Notes under the pieces: generated by a model
Database searches by the model: none
What the model saw: the letters and a program-made list of their open reading frames with translations, nothing else
What the model was told of the DNA's origin: nothing
Program-made: the position numbers and the translations under genes
Source of the DNA: Saccharum officinarum
Lineage: Eukaryota > Streptophyta > Magnoliopsida > Poales > Poaceae
Direction: 5' to 3'
Assembly (NCBI GenBank): GCA_020631735.1
Contig: CM036201.1
Coordinates: forward strand, 79,956,502 to 80,020,501
Length of the DNA: 64,000 bases
Part shown: positions 53,310-64,000 of the stretch, piece after piece
Layout: each line of letters opens with the position of its first letter
Position numbering within the stretch: the stretch's first letter is position 1

Positions 53310-56300
53310 GCTGCTTGAAAGCTTCCACTCGATCTTATTGAAAAATGTGTGATGGCTTTGCTAGTTTAGTGAGTGAAAATTGCTGGTGGTTTCAGCATAC
53401 TACATGGTTCATGAGTTTCCCTGGCTCATCTCTTCCTGCTGCTCGTTGTCAGTAATTACCTTTCTGGTAACTGAAAGGGGATAATTGGGTATTTAATAAT
53501 TATATATACAAGACAGCAAATAGTTTAATTAACGTAGGTTGTATATGAAAGTTGTTCATGATATCAATTTATGACATATTTGAGGACTCAGGTTCAGTAA
53601 TAGCCAGCTTAAACAGTAAATTCTCGCTCTGTTCTTTCATTTGGTTCTGAACTCTCAGAAGTAAGTCTGTCTGTTTTTTTTTTCTGGGTACATCCCTACT
53701 TGGCCAATTTTCAGTCTCTCTTGCCACAAAAGTCGTTTCTTTTCCGACAGGCAGGCCATGACTTGTTAACTTCAGTACCGTGCTATGCTATTAGTAGTTC
53801 ACAACATGCTACTGCATTGATAACTTTGAAAAACAAACAACTAGCTACATTGTTTTTTTTGTTTTTGTTTTTGAAACGAAACAACTAGCTACATTGATGA
53901 GTTCATTTCTTCTCTGAGACTTGGCAACCGTCTAGATGATTCATAGACCAAATATGGCTAACTTCATTCTGCTTTTCTTTTTCAGTATCGCCTTTCCGGT
54001 GGTGATACTTGGCAGAGAAATCCTGAGCTAACTGCAAACCTTCTGCAACAGCAGGTAACTTCATATTTTAGCCACTAGAAACAGCTGGTGGTTTAAACAT
54101 AGACGACATGGTACGTTTGCAGCTCCAGATTACATGGCTAATTTCATCCTGGTTTTCTCTGTCATTGATCGGCTTTTAGGTTGGTTTCATTGACCTAACG
54201 AAAACCGCCAACTTACATTGATCGGTGCATTGATAGTTTAATCCTAGAAAATGCTAATAGTTTGAAAATCGCTACAGGACGCGTTTGTTTCCTTGAACTT
54301 CACATTTTCACCCCCAGTTTTGTGGTCAGTTTTATCCAAGTTATCTTCATCACTCTGCTTTTTGGCAGTTTCAAGAAAGATCTATTAATTCTATCAACCA
54401 GCAATGCACACTCACTGGTCACTGCATGCTTGGCTAGCCTGTTCCCTCCTTTCTCTTTCACTGGTACCTATTCAGTTTGGTAGTTTCATAACTTTCATAG
54501 GACTTGAAACGCTTTCGGTCTAAACAGTATTGCTTAAACCTGACTTCTTATATAGTAGCTCATTTATGTTGTTCTGGGTGAAATACGCGGCCAATCTCAT
54601 CTCTCTAATCTCTGTCACCACAGCCTTTCCATTTATTTTCAACAGTGCAACGAACCCATCAGTACTTTGTTGATAAAAATGCACCACAAAAGAAAATGTA
54701 AAGGTACTACTATCTGTTATTTTTGAGCTGGGATAGGCGTCGTACACATTATGTTGGACGCTTTGAATACATGGCCAGCTTCATCTTGCCTTTCTTTGTC
54801 ATTACTGGCTAGTAGCAAATATGGTTGCTCTGCTGCTGCTTCCCAGAATCCCAGGCAACCCTGCATGGCAGGAAGGAAATTCACTTTGTAAATCTCTTCA
54901 TGTTATAGTGCTAATGAAATTTGTCTCTTTTTTCAAGGAAAAGGCAGGAGGTCTGCCGATCAATGCTAATGAAATTTGTCTCGTTAGGTATGTATCATGT
55001 GTACGGTATACCTAAAGAAATACTTTCCCCTGAAACAGGTGCAGCATTTGATATGTACTTAGTGGGTGGTTGTCTGAATTTGTGACGGGGAATAAAGAAT
55101 TGCAAAAGTTAAAGCTCTCTGCATAATTCAATGACGCACCTTGAAACGAGAAAAATAAATGCCAGAGATGGAAAAAAAATCCCGCTCATAAAAAAAATGA
55201 GTGGTGGTACACTGGTACTGGAGTTGCACCCAATATATGCGTGTTTCATGCATTTAGCACCTAACTATGTGAACAGCTTTATAAGACCTAACAACTGAAC
55301 GACTGAGAACTAATATCTGTGCTTTATGGAAGGGACTTAAACATAGCAAAGATTCAGCAAAGGCTATGCACTGACCCGCCAGCATGGTCAAATACATTTA
55401 GTTTCTATAGGCCCTAATTTTTCTAGTTTAGAGTGGTCTTCTTTCATTTAGTTGTGAGGTCACTAGGATTATAAGTGACCCCTTGTCCAAAAGGACAAGG
55501 AAATACCATCTTTCTGTTCATATTTCATATATAAACCAAGCTCGGAAGATGCTCAATGAGCGTGCATTTCTCAAATGGCCTAGCAGGTGGAACACACCTT
55601 TCCATCAAACTTTAAACAATGAGGAGCTAAGGTTGCAAGTTGGCAACCTGAGATTTGAAGTCCTAATTGCTTGTATCGGTAGGCAGTGCAGCTGCAAGCA
55701 TTGCTTCTGAGTTCTGAAGAGATCAAATGGTGTTAGGATCCAATAAACTTCTTCAGACTTCAGAGTATAATGTATTGCAGATGGTTAGTATCTATTGGTA
55801 GGAAGAGTTTATCCAGCCAACTAAATGGCATAAGAAAAAAATTAGTCTCCTATATGACAGTCGCTGGCTTGAATTTGTAAGCAATAGTTTGACAATTCAA
55901 GTTGTTATAAACTTGTAGTACAGCTCTAACAACAAGTATTATGTCCTAGCTCTTGGTGTAGTCTCAATCACTTCCCCTGCTTTTTGATAAGGTGAAGGCT
56001 GGCCAATCCGTGTCAGGTTCTGCGTTGTTTAGTGTTAGTGAAGCTGAGCTTCACTTGCCTGCTCACCTAACGCTACTAGTGCATCAAAGCTTTGAGAGCT
56101 GAGCTAGGCTACCAAATCCCCGTAGACAAATACCATACTTGTATGAATGGGACATTTGGAGAAGAAATTTGCCGTGTATCTGCATGACTTATCTCACAAA
56201 GTTCCTGCACAGCGTTCAACACCGAATCATCGTCATCTCATCGACGTGTGATTTTTTATTCTTTTTAGAAAAAAACTTTTTCAATGATATTTTTACAAAA

Positions 56301-56490
56301 AATATAATTACGCTATAACTTGTCCATAGTAACAGTAATATAGTGGTGGAGGCGGTGATGTGCATGCGTCGGTGCGTGTGTGAGGACTAAGTTGCGTGTG
56401 CTGGTGGGAGGGGAAGGGGCAGTCGTTCAAACCCCAGTAGGCAGTGACGGAGCTGGCGAAAACTCCAGGCCTACAGCCGCTGCCTAAGTG
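53310..56490. other. Intergenic region, no gene recognised
   Basis: AT-rich sequence with only short frames. Between about 53955 and 54800 a phrase like GGCTAACTTCATCCTG-TTTTCTTTGTCATT recurs four times (about 53957, 54136, 54590, 54776), indicating an old degenerate repeat. Nothing else stands out. Confidence 0.5.
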
Positions 56491-56493
56491 TCT

Positions 56494-56904
56494 TAAGAGC
56501 ATCTCAAGAGTACACAATAATTTGTTCCCAAAAACATGATATTTTTCAACTCCCAAAGAAGTATTGAGAGAAATAAATAAGACCATCTACAACAGTTTCT
56601 AGTAATTCATTCCTAAAATATAGAAGACAATTTTACATTATGAATCCTATATTATTTCTAAATTATCCCAACTACTTTTATATATTTTTGCTATCTTGTA
56701 CATTTGCACTAGGACCTTTTCCTACTCTTTATTCTTTTTCACGCCCTTCCACCTTTAGCTTGGGAGACCGATACGCACGTGTTAACACGCCCGGATCTTT
56801 GCGCGCGTTGGGTGATTTTTTTTTTCCAAGTGTGAGTGTTTTCTATTCTTACCAAAAATCCTAGATTATGAGGTTTTATTGGGAACTCTCGGAGATGCTT
56901 TAAC
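56494..56904. mobile_element. Probable MITE
   Basis: Ends TTAAGAGCATCTC-AAGAG and CTCTCGGAGATGCTTTAA are near-perfect inverted repeats, typical of a common grass MITE. A second partial motif (CCATCTACAACAGTTTC at 56582) suggests an internal or nested copy. No coding content. Confidence 0.5.
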
Positions 56905-57093
56905 AATGGGCCCATATATTGGTAATTTACATAAACAATAGATAAAATGCACAATTGAGAAGATATTTTAATTCCACACACTTTTCTACAACAACATAAT
57001 AAAAACATGTGGTACAAAATAAGTACCTAACTATAGATGATTATTTGGTTCAGCTATTACTATCATATCATCCACATTAACCAGTGAACCTAC

Positions 57094-57119
<26 letters not shown>
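57094..57119. repeat. (TA)n microsatellite
   Basis: About 13 uninterrupted AT dinucleotides. Confidence 0.95.
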
Positions 57120-57124
<5 letters not shown>

Positions 57125-57429
57125 AAAGTTTGAACATTTAAAATCAGAAGATGCAATGTAAAAATACAATTTATTCGTGAACAAAAATTGACAATAGAGA
57201 ACACAACATATCGAAGACTAAATGGATTTCAATGTCTTGGTCCTTTTCATTGTGCAATTCTAGAACAAGACAAATTGCAGCATAAATAACTCATGAATTT
57301 AGTATGTTTCAATCAAAAATTTAAAATAGAGATAACTAGATTTGGACATGGGGACAGTTTGATTACGGAAATTAGGAGAAAATATGGAATGGTTCAACCC
57401 TTGATTTGTCCTTAATTGTTGACGGATTT

Positions 57430-58200
57430 TTTTATAAAATTCCATCTTTGCAATAAAGTTGACAAATTTGGCAGTATACGGACCATCACAAGACTATTGT
57501 AAGTCCGGTTCTTAGCTGAATTGGTGCGAGCTTGCCAAACAAACCCTTTGCCTACTCTCATTGGAGGAGATTTTGACATACTTAGGAATAGCAAGGAGAA
57601 GAATAATGATAGATACAACGACTGTTGGCCTTTTCTATTCAATGTTGTCATAGAAAGTTTTTACCTTAGAGAAATTGACCTAATTGGCAGCCAATTCACC
57701 TAGGCAAACTCATTGTCTAATCCAACCAATGAAAAACTAGACAGGGTTTTGATAACATGTGAATGGGAATTTAAATACCTGTTGGTAACTATACATGCTC
57801 TAGATAGATGTGTATCACGGACCACACACCATTGATAATAGATAGTGGCACACCAGCTTTCATGGGAATCGAAAACCGTTCAGATTAGAACTTAGTTGGT
57901 TTACTCGTGAAGATTTTTACAACATAGTTGTAGAAATTTAGAACAAGCCGGTTAAAGGACATAACTCAGTCCAATTATGGAACAACAAAATGAGTGCACT
58001 TCGCCGTCGCCTTCGGAGATGGTCAGGTCATTCAAGTGTTGTTTACAAACAACAGAAAGCTAGCCTCCAAGACACTATTAATGATCTAGTGTCACTGCTG
58101 AGGTTCATGATTGGACTGATACTAAGAGAGAACAACTAGCTCAGTCTCGGGATCAACTAACCAAACTTCTTCAAATTAAATTTTATCAACGGATAAAAGT
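57430..58200 (+). pseudogene. LINE (L1-type) endonuclease fragment
   Basis: Encodes pieces of an apurinic-type endonuclease of plant non-LTR retrotransposons: LVRACQTNPLPTLIGGDFDILRN, WPFLFNVVIESFYLREI, then EKLDRVLITCEWEFKY, KPFRFE(L)SWF and an RR-x-RRW stretch, with stops and small indels between them. It ends where LTR D begins at 58201, so D inserted into the LINE. The reverse transcriptase part, if any, would be beyond element D. Confidence 0.82.
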
Positions 58201-61200
58201 TGTAACACCCCAAGTGTTTATCACCAATTAAGTAGTGGGTTTAAGCTCAAACATGATAGATTAGTGGAGATGACGATGCCAAAGTCAAACCTATGGAAAT
58301 AAACCCTAACCTAAACTTGGATATTGCACCCTTGCTTACATATAGGCTCAATTAAAAGATATATGCTTGGGTGTTGTTATCAAAGTATCTTCGCATGTCT
58401 CACATCAATAACTATCTATATTGATCCCTGGAAAAGTTTTCGCAAAAACCGACCAAATTAAGAGTTAGAAGGGGGAGAAGAATGCCATTTCAGTCAATGT
58501 GCAACCGAAGTTCAGAATTCAGTTTTGAGGTACCCTCCTTTGGAGCTTCATATCTTCTAATCCAAGCCAATTTAGCTCTTGATCATTAAAGCAATATTGT
58601 TCACCTAGCAAAGCTCTACAATTTTGTCTCTTGTGCCAAAATCAATGGACATCCGGATTGGGAGATAGAGGATGGGAAAATTGATGTTTCAGGCGTATAT
58701 TTGCACTGGTATTAGTTCTCCCAGTGTTGAAACTTTGAATTAGTCATGGAGGTCGTGGCCGGCCATGGGCAGGTGCCCGACGCCGCGTGGCCCTCCTGTG
58801 CACACGCATGTTCGCCACCTTGCCTCCGTGCTCGTCAGTAAGGACACCGGCGCCCTCTCTCTTCTCCTCAGTCTCCCTCATCACTCTCATTCTCTGTCCC
58901 TCTCACATTCTCTCTGCCTCCCTTGCCCTGCTACAGCCAGCACAAGCCCCATGGCCGCCATCCTTCCCCGCTGGAGGCCATCTCCGCCCGAGCTGAGAGC
59001 AGCGAAAGCCTCTCCATCCTTGCCTCCTTCGTCCGTGATGTTTTCCCGGGGCCGCCGAGCAACCCTCTGCTGTCGCCGACAGAGCAGCCGCCATGGAGTT
59101 TGCATGCGGTTGTGGCAGTGCCACCACTAGCCATCCCAGGCCATGGTGTGGTCACCGGTGGGTGCGCCAGACGTCAGACGCCGCTGTGCCTCACCGGCCC
59201 CTCCCTGCTGCCGGCGCCCTTCTTCCACGGCCGAACTCGCTGACCCCGAGCTCGTCCTCCGTCTCTGCTGTGAAGAAGACGTCTGCTCTGCTTTGTCACT
59301 GTGAAGAAGAAGACCATGGTTGTCCCTATGACGAATGGGTCCCACCTGAAAAGAGCAATACCACATCAAATCTACAGATTTTCTTTTATCTTGTAAAATC
59401 TATATCTCATATTTGGTAGCTCCAAAAATTGTGCAATTTGTTTTGTTGGAATCCTTGTGAAGTGCTCTGCATGTTAGAGTAATCAGTTGTGCCATGCATG
59501 CATGTGTTTGTGCTATAGAAATTCATTGGTGAAAAGTGGTTTTGGAAATGGATTAACTTGCTTTCATCAATATCTGGAGTTTTAGAAGTCCAAAATTAGT
59601 GATTCCAATTTTGTTGGTCTTCTAGTAATATGCACTGTCTAAGAAAAATATAAAACTTATAGGTTGTTTCTGGGTTTCAGGATGTTTGACCTAGATCTTG
59701 TTAAATGAAAAATAAATGCTTGTTTTCCTTGTTATTTTTATATCTTGAGTTGTGATGCTCCGATTGATGTGAAATTTGTATGGTAGATTGTCATGCTATG
59801 TATGTACTGTGGTATAAATTTCATGGTCATTGCTTATTGTATGCTCAAGTTATTGATTTAACTTGTTTATAGCTTGGTAAATAGCTTATAAATAATATAT
59901 AAATGATAAAATAGAAAATGTTATTCCATTACCTTAGTATGATGTTTCTCTATCATATTGATTAATAATATGGCCTTGTGTTCACAGAAAATATTGAGTG
60001 TTAAGTTTAACTTGCTCTCACATGATTTATTGCTATAGCCATTTGTCTTTTTCATAGAGGTTGTTATACATGTCCAAATGGTTTCAAATTTGGATAGTAG
60101 ACTTTTGGGAGCATGTGTAGGCCTCTGTAATTTTGGTAGAATTTATTATGCACTTTTGATATGTGTTCATAATTCCACCAAATTATCTAAATAAATTAAG
60201 AAAATGCATTAAAAGAAATTATTTAGGAATGGACACTATGTTTTCTGATGTTCATTAGTCATGTGTGACATGTTGGTAAAGTTAGTTTTGTCTAATTATA
60301 TGTTTGCAACATAAGTTAATAATTATTTCTTGCAAATGAGGTTTCTAGACAGATCTGGGAACTTAGCAAAGTTCTTCATGATAATGTGCTTTGTTGTGAA
60401 ACTTATTTATACAAAAGTTGTAGATAATTTATGTATCTAGCTGCTGTTAAAATTTGGTTGCATTTGACCATGTGGTTTAGGAGTTATAGCTGTTTAAAGT
60501 TGGAGTACAGAATTGCTTGCTCTCTGTCTTGTTAGATCAGTTGCTGTGTTTATGTAAACTCGACATATTAAACTTTGGAATCATGCTGTGATGATTATAA
60601 ATGAAATATAGATAATTTCATAAGCTTTCCAGAATGTCTTGTTACATGTCAATTGGAGTTACAGAACTCCAGTTATGTTTGATTTAACCAGCTACTGTTC
60701 TGATCTTCGAAAAATGGCAGATTCTAAATTAAGTTGTTGCTTCACCTTGCTTTGCTATGTTGATTTCTAAGAGTGATATACACCTTGTTAGTATTAAGTG
60801 TGCTTGAGATCTTGTGTGACTTGTGTCATGATCGATATGCTGGTCATCTTCTAAGGATATGCTTAAGTGATAGTTAAGTTGATTAACTCTAGTGCCCATG
60901 TGAACTTGGTGTGCTGGTATAAATGTTGTGTTATTGCATTTCTATGTATTCATACATATGCATTGTTGCACCTCATTTAGGTACGCTAGCTGAAAAACGT
61001 GAAGGACGTGATGTGGATCCAACCCGAAGATGGAGTTGGTGGATCCATTCCGAAGATAGAAGGATCGGATAAGTGGTAGATTGGAGGTTGCTCGCCAAGT
61101 GACTACATCTGACATACTCTAACTTGAGTCAGATCCCAGGCAAGCCCCGGAGCATTATAAGCCTCCTAGCTTCAAAGCAATTAATTCTATATATGTTACA

Positions 61201-62672
61201 AGTATTGTTGTATTAAGTGATAGGAGTTGGTTGGAAACTCTTGCTCCATTATATCATTCCTTGTCCATATATATGAATCTCTGAATCCTACATAGACTAG
61301 GATCGAGTAGATGCTTAGCCCTGCTTTAAGCGGTAGAAGTCAGGTGATTTTCTGTCACCTGCGAGATATAGGGATATTCATATATGGCACGGTTGGCTAT
61401 ATTTGCTATCGTGGAATGGAACCATGTGTTAATAAAATGAAATGAGACCGGGCGGGATGATGATAGTGAAGCGACAAGACATGGAGGTCTTGGGTGTGAA
61501 TCTATCCCCGTCTGAGTCGTTTAAGGACCGATTCGCTGTACGTCCTTGAGTCATGTTGAACACAGTCTAACACTTAGTTGGCCGGATAAGTCGTTCCGAC
61601 CGCGAAGCCGAGTAATGTGATTCAGGCCGGGAATCGAATGGTAGGTTGCTTCTTGGAGGAGAGAAAGGATGTGCTTGGGGACATTGGCGTGAGACCAAGG
61701 GGAGGTTAGAGTCCCTATCACCTGGCAGAGTGTCGCCCTTGGGGTCGCGACATCATTCGGACCCGCGATTCCTGAATCATATGAAAAGGTGGCCTGTACG
61801 ACCCTGGCAGGGGTCTGCACGGTGAGTGTTAGAAATACCCCTCTAGCTAGATAGAAATTCGATTCGAATCGCCGTCGCTCCCGGTTAGTGAGCACTTGAC
61901 TTGAGCAGCGGCAACGTAGATTCCATTAAATTGAACGGATGGTTAATTGGATAACGATGGAAAGGTTGCCCCAATTTATCCCTGCTATGGTTAATATTGT
62001 TTGCTCCTAATAAAGTGAGTGCTCTAATACAGGTTCAAATATAGATGACAGGTTAATGATAATTAATTTGATGCTTAAGCATTAATGATTACTTATCCAT
62101 ATTAAGCTTTTATGCAAAATGTTGTCAAGCTAGCCCACTTTATATCAGCCTTACATGATCCTTGGTGTCACTTTATTTCTGATTTTTGACGGGTAAGTCT
62201 AGCTGAGTACTTTGTCGTACTCAGTGTTTTATCCCCACTTGTTGCAGGTTGTGGTGTATCATGGCGGCTGCAAGAGTTGGTTGGCTCCTGCCTTGTGGCA
62301 GAGTGTGATCATGGGCATGATCCTTCTTATTTACCTTATCTCTAATGCTTTTGTTGGAAGTCGACCGTGGTACTGGCATGTATTTGAAATAAGAATAATG
62401 TTAGTTTCAAATTACTTTGCTTCCACTACTTTTGAACTTAAGTTGTAATAACTATGTTAAACTCCGATGTATATTGAATTACTTGTGAAATAGATGTAAC
62501 ATGTGACTTGTTATGTTGAATCACTACGATCTTGGCTTGTATGTTGGTTGGTTTGAAATCCCTCGCGATTTCATTGGACTACCAGAGTTATATGGGCTCA
62601 AGTGCGAGAATTTGATCACTTCGGTGATTTTTTTTGTACTTGTGCTCTTATAATTTGGTCGGTTCTGTTACA
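58201..62672 (+). repeat. 5' LTR of chromovirus D (4.5 kb)
   Basis: Begins TGTAACACCCC and ends GGTTCTGTTACA, followed by a primer site. It shares with LTR A the GC-rich block position (here about 58745-59345), a strongly conserved block (61440-61870) and the GTAAGT cassette. Preceding AAAGT (58196-58200) is the candidate target duplication; the other end is outside the window. Confidence 0.9.
62193..62247 (+). promoter_or_regulatory. GTAAGT-hairpin-AG cassette in LTR D
   Basis: GGGTAAGTCTAGCTGAGTAC, loop TTTGTC, GTACTCAG (perfect 8-bp stem), then a pyrimidine-rich CCCCACTTGTTGCAG. A 55-nt GT...AG unit. Confidence 0.55.
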
Positions 62673-62674
62673 GC

Positions 62675-62686
62675 TGGTATCGGAGC
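62675..62686 (+). other. Primer-binding site of element D
   Basis: TGGTATCGGAGC starts two bases after the LTR end. Initiator-tRNA-Met type with one change from the canonical TGGTATCAGAGC. Confidence 0.85.
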
Positions 62687-64000
62687 AAGATTCAATATTA
62701 AACTTGTCATATGTGTATTTAAAACAAAGGTTTTATTTTCTAAAACCAGTTTTATCATCTTATAGTTATATATAGGTTTGTGAAATCTAAATTTTAAATA
62801 TAAGTATGCCAATGGTCAATTTTCTTATGCCCATATAAGGATTATTAGGTGGCTTATATAAGTACTAACTTGAGGGGTTTTTCATTTATGCATCTACGCC
62901 CAGGCCAAGGTATGTATGTGTGATGACTCTCCCACACCATGCTACCCGGTGTATTAGATTAGAGGTAGCCTTCATATATGAAATAGTCATATATGTCGCT
63001 AGTTTACTTTTATGCAACATCGCACCTACGCTCAGGTAAGTGTGAGTTGTGAGAGCATGACCGAACATCTATCGGTCTAGGGGAGATCTAGTTTTGGTTA
63101 CTGGATTATTTACATGTTGCACACATGTATATATGAAGGTACTTAATTGTGGGTGATTGATGATTTGGGTAGTTTTGGTGCTACATGTACGTATACGGGG
63201 GTATATGTATATGGAAGTACTTAGAATTTTACTTTCTGTTTTCATTGTATGCTATATTGGGGAATTATTGGGCTACAATGAAACTTTTATGCAGGTACGC
63301 TAACCACGAATGCGTAAGTCAAATGTAGCTGACGACTAGCTATATATCGAGAGAGTGCGTGTTATGCCACCGACATAGAACGTGATCGCCACCTTAGGTT
63401 GGCAATCTTGTGAGGACGAATAGGACGAAGCATGCATCTTCATGATTGTTGCTTTATGCATAGCTATGCTCCTCTCACCCTTATTCTATAGCAAGTAACA
63501 TGTGATTGATGTGACACTATCTTCCGTGTGTGGAGTCAAACAAGAATGCCTTGTTCCATGTTGCTTGAATAGGAAATGCTTGATAAAAGTGTGTGCTTAG
63601 CCTTGCTAGAAATAATTGTGGATTCTCATGAATGAATTATATTAGTGCTGGTCTAAGGTAACAAAATTTAGAGCTACTAGAATAACATGTTGGTGTGCTC
63701 TCTTGTTAAGTAGAACAAAGGCAAGCTTTGTTTTGCTTATTAAACGTTGGCTGCTAGAACTGTTTCTGTTATAGTGATACTTTCGTGATCATAATGGTGT
63801 TTTCTGTAGTTATAGAGAATACCAAAGTTGTAGCTAACTTACTTATCTATCTTGTCCTAAAATTTTATGACACTAGGCCTTATGTTTTGGGAGTTATAGA
63901 TTTTAGAAGTTTGTTGTCAGAATCTGCTCATGTTCAGAACAAATCTGAATGTTTGCTTTATTTGACCTATGTGCTTATGGAATCATGTCTTGGAAATATT
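62687..64000 (+). mobile_element. Leader of element D (runs off the window)
   Basis: Non-coding leader homologous in part to that of element C: GTAAGTGTGAGTTGTGAGAGCATGACCGA at 63036 matches the C donor region. A candidate acceptor ATGCAG is at 63294. From about 63780 the text resembles an internal part of LTRs A and D (AAAGTTGTAG-TAACTT ... GGAGTTATAG), so a rearrangement or nested fragment is possible. gag and pol are not reached. Confidence 0.65.

Noticed and set aside
53700..55710. Several 60-75-codon frames (for example 54262-54483 and 55483-55710)
   Set aside because: Short, no homology recognised, no promoter or splice context.
61551..61895. 114-codon minus-strand frame
   Set aside because: Lies in the conserved LTR block shared with element A; antisense to the element and without domain.

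Overview
This is a nuclear chromosome segment of a grass, most likely a panicoid/Andropogoneae species of the sorghum, sugarcane or Miscanthus type. The evidence is two intact host genes with grass-like GC-rich exons, Tourist-like MITEs with GGCCTTGTTTAGTT-type termini, and a nest of Sirevirus-like Copia, Tekay/Del-like chromovirus Gypsy (LTRs of 3.4-5 kb with chromodomain integrases) and Athila-like Gypsy elements. The organism is inferred from repeat style, not from a database match.

Layout. 1-1910 is an indel-ridden second copy of 8509-10425 that ends in a 100-N gap, and it looks like an assembly overlap. 2011-9795 is a minus-strand Copia element: gag, protease, integrase, RT and RNase H with several frameshifts, a tRNA-iMet-type primer site and a 1935-bp LTR. 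It sits inside the pol gene of chromovirus A (pol 9796-12615, 3' LTR 12611-17633). Element A abuts a fragment of a similar LTR in the opposite orientation, B (17634-18330). A short gene island follows, with the chloroplast NDH-complex gene ndhS (19513-20238, minus), three MITE-like elements and an 830-bp tandem duplication. The second duplication unit is split by a MITE, which is itself split by the complete chromovirus C (24252-38358, minus, TSD CTAGC). Next is a PI4K-gamma gene fragment (39845-40337) joined to TGTTGCA-type repeats. This host segment is interrupted by an Athila-like element F (41131-50954, minus). A second intact host gene, a DNA-3-methyladenine glycosylase I family gene with three exons (53136-51334, minus), follows. 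The right end holds a MITE, a LINE fragment and the 5' LTR plus leader of chromovirus D (58201 to the window end).

Main discovery candidate. Chromovirus C carries, between its 5' LTR and gag, a separate 328-codon reading frame (34126-33143, minus). Its first 13 codons encode MARTKQTARKSTG, identical to the start of histone H3 (Met plus A1-G12, including K4 and K9). Partial H3-like agreement continues to A21. The rest of the frame is not histone: a tryptophan-containing middle region, a likely coiled coil and an acidic C-terminus. All six internal stops are codons that a single C-to-T change makes from CGA or CAG, so the frame was probably open until methylation-driven decay. A plausible 526-nt leader intron ends exactly at its ATG. 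The same element encodes a chromodomain-type integrase C-terminus, the class of module that reads methylated H3 tails. An H3-tail mimic and an H3-tail reader in one retroelement is the most interesting signal here; function is inference.

Other signals. The chromovirus LTRs share a conserved 54-57-nt GTAAGT-hairpin-pyrimidine-AG cassette about 420 nt before the LTR end. The Athila-like element has a small lysine-rich ORF in the env position with its own TATA box and a strong splice acceptor. The Copia U3 carries an array of about 13 GACCGGACGCG motifs directly upstream of its TATA box.
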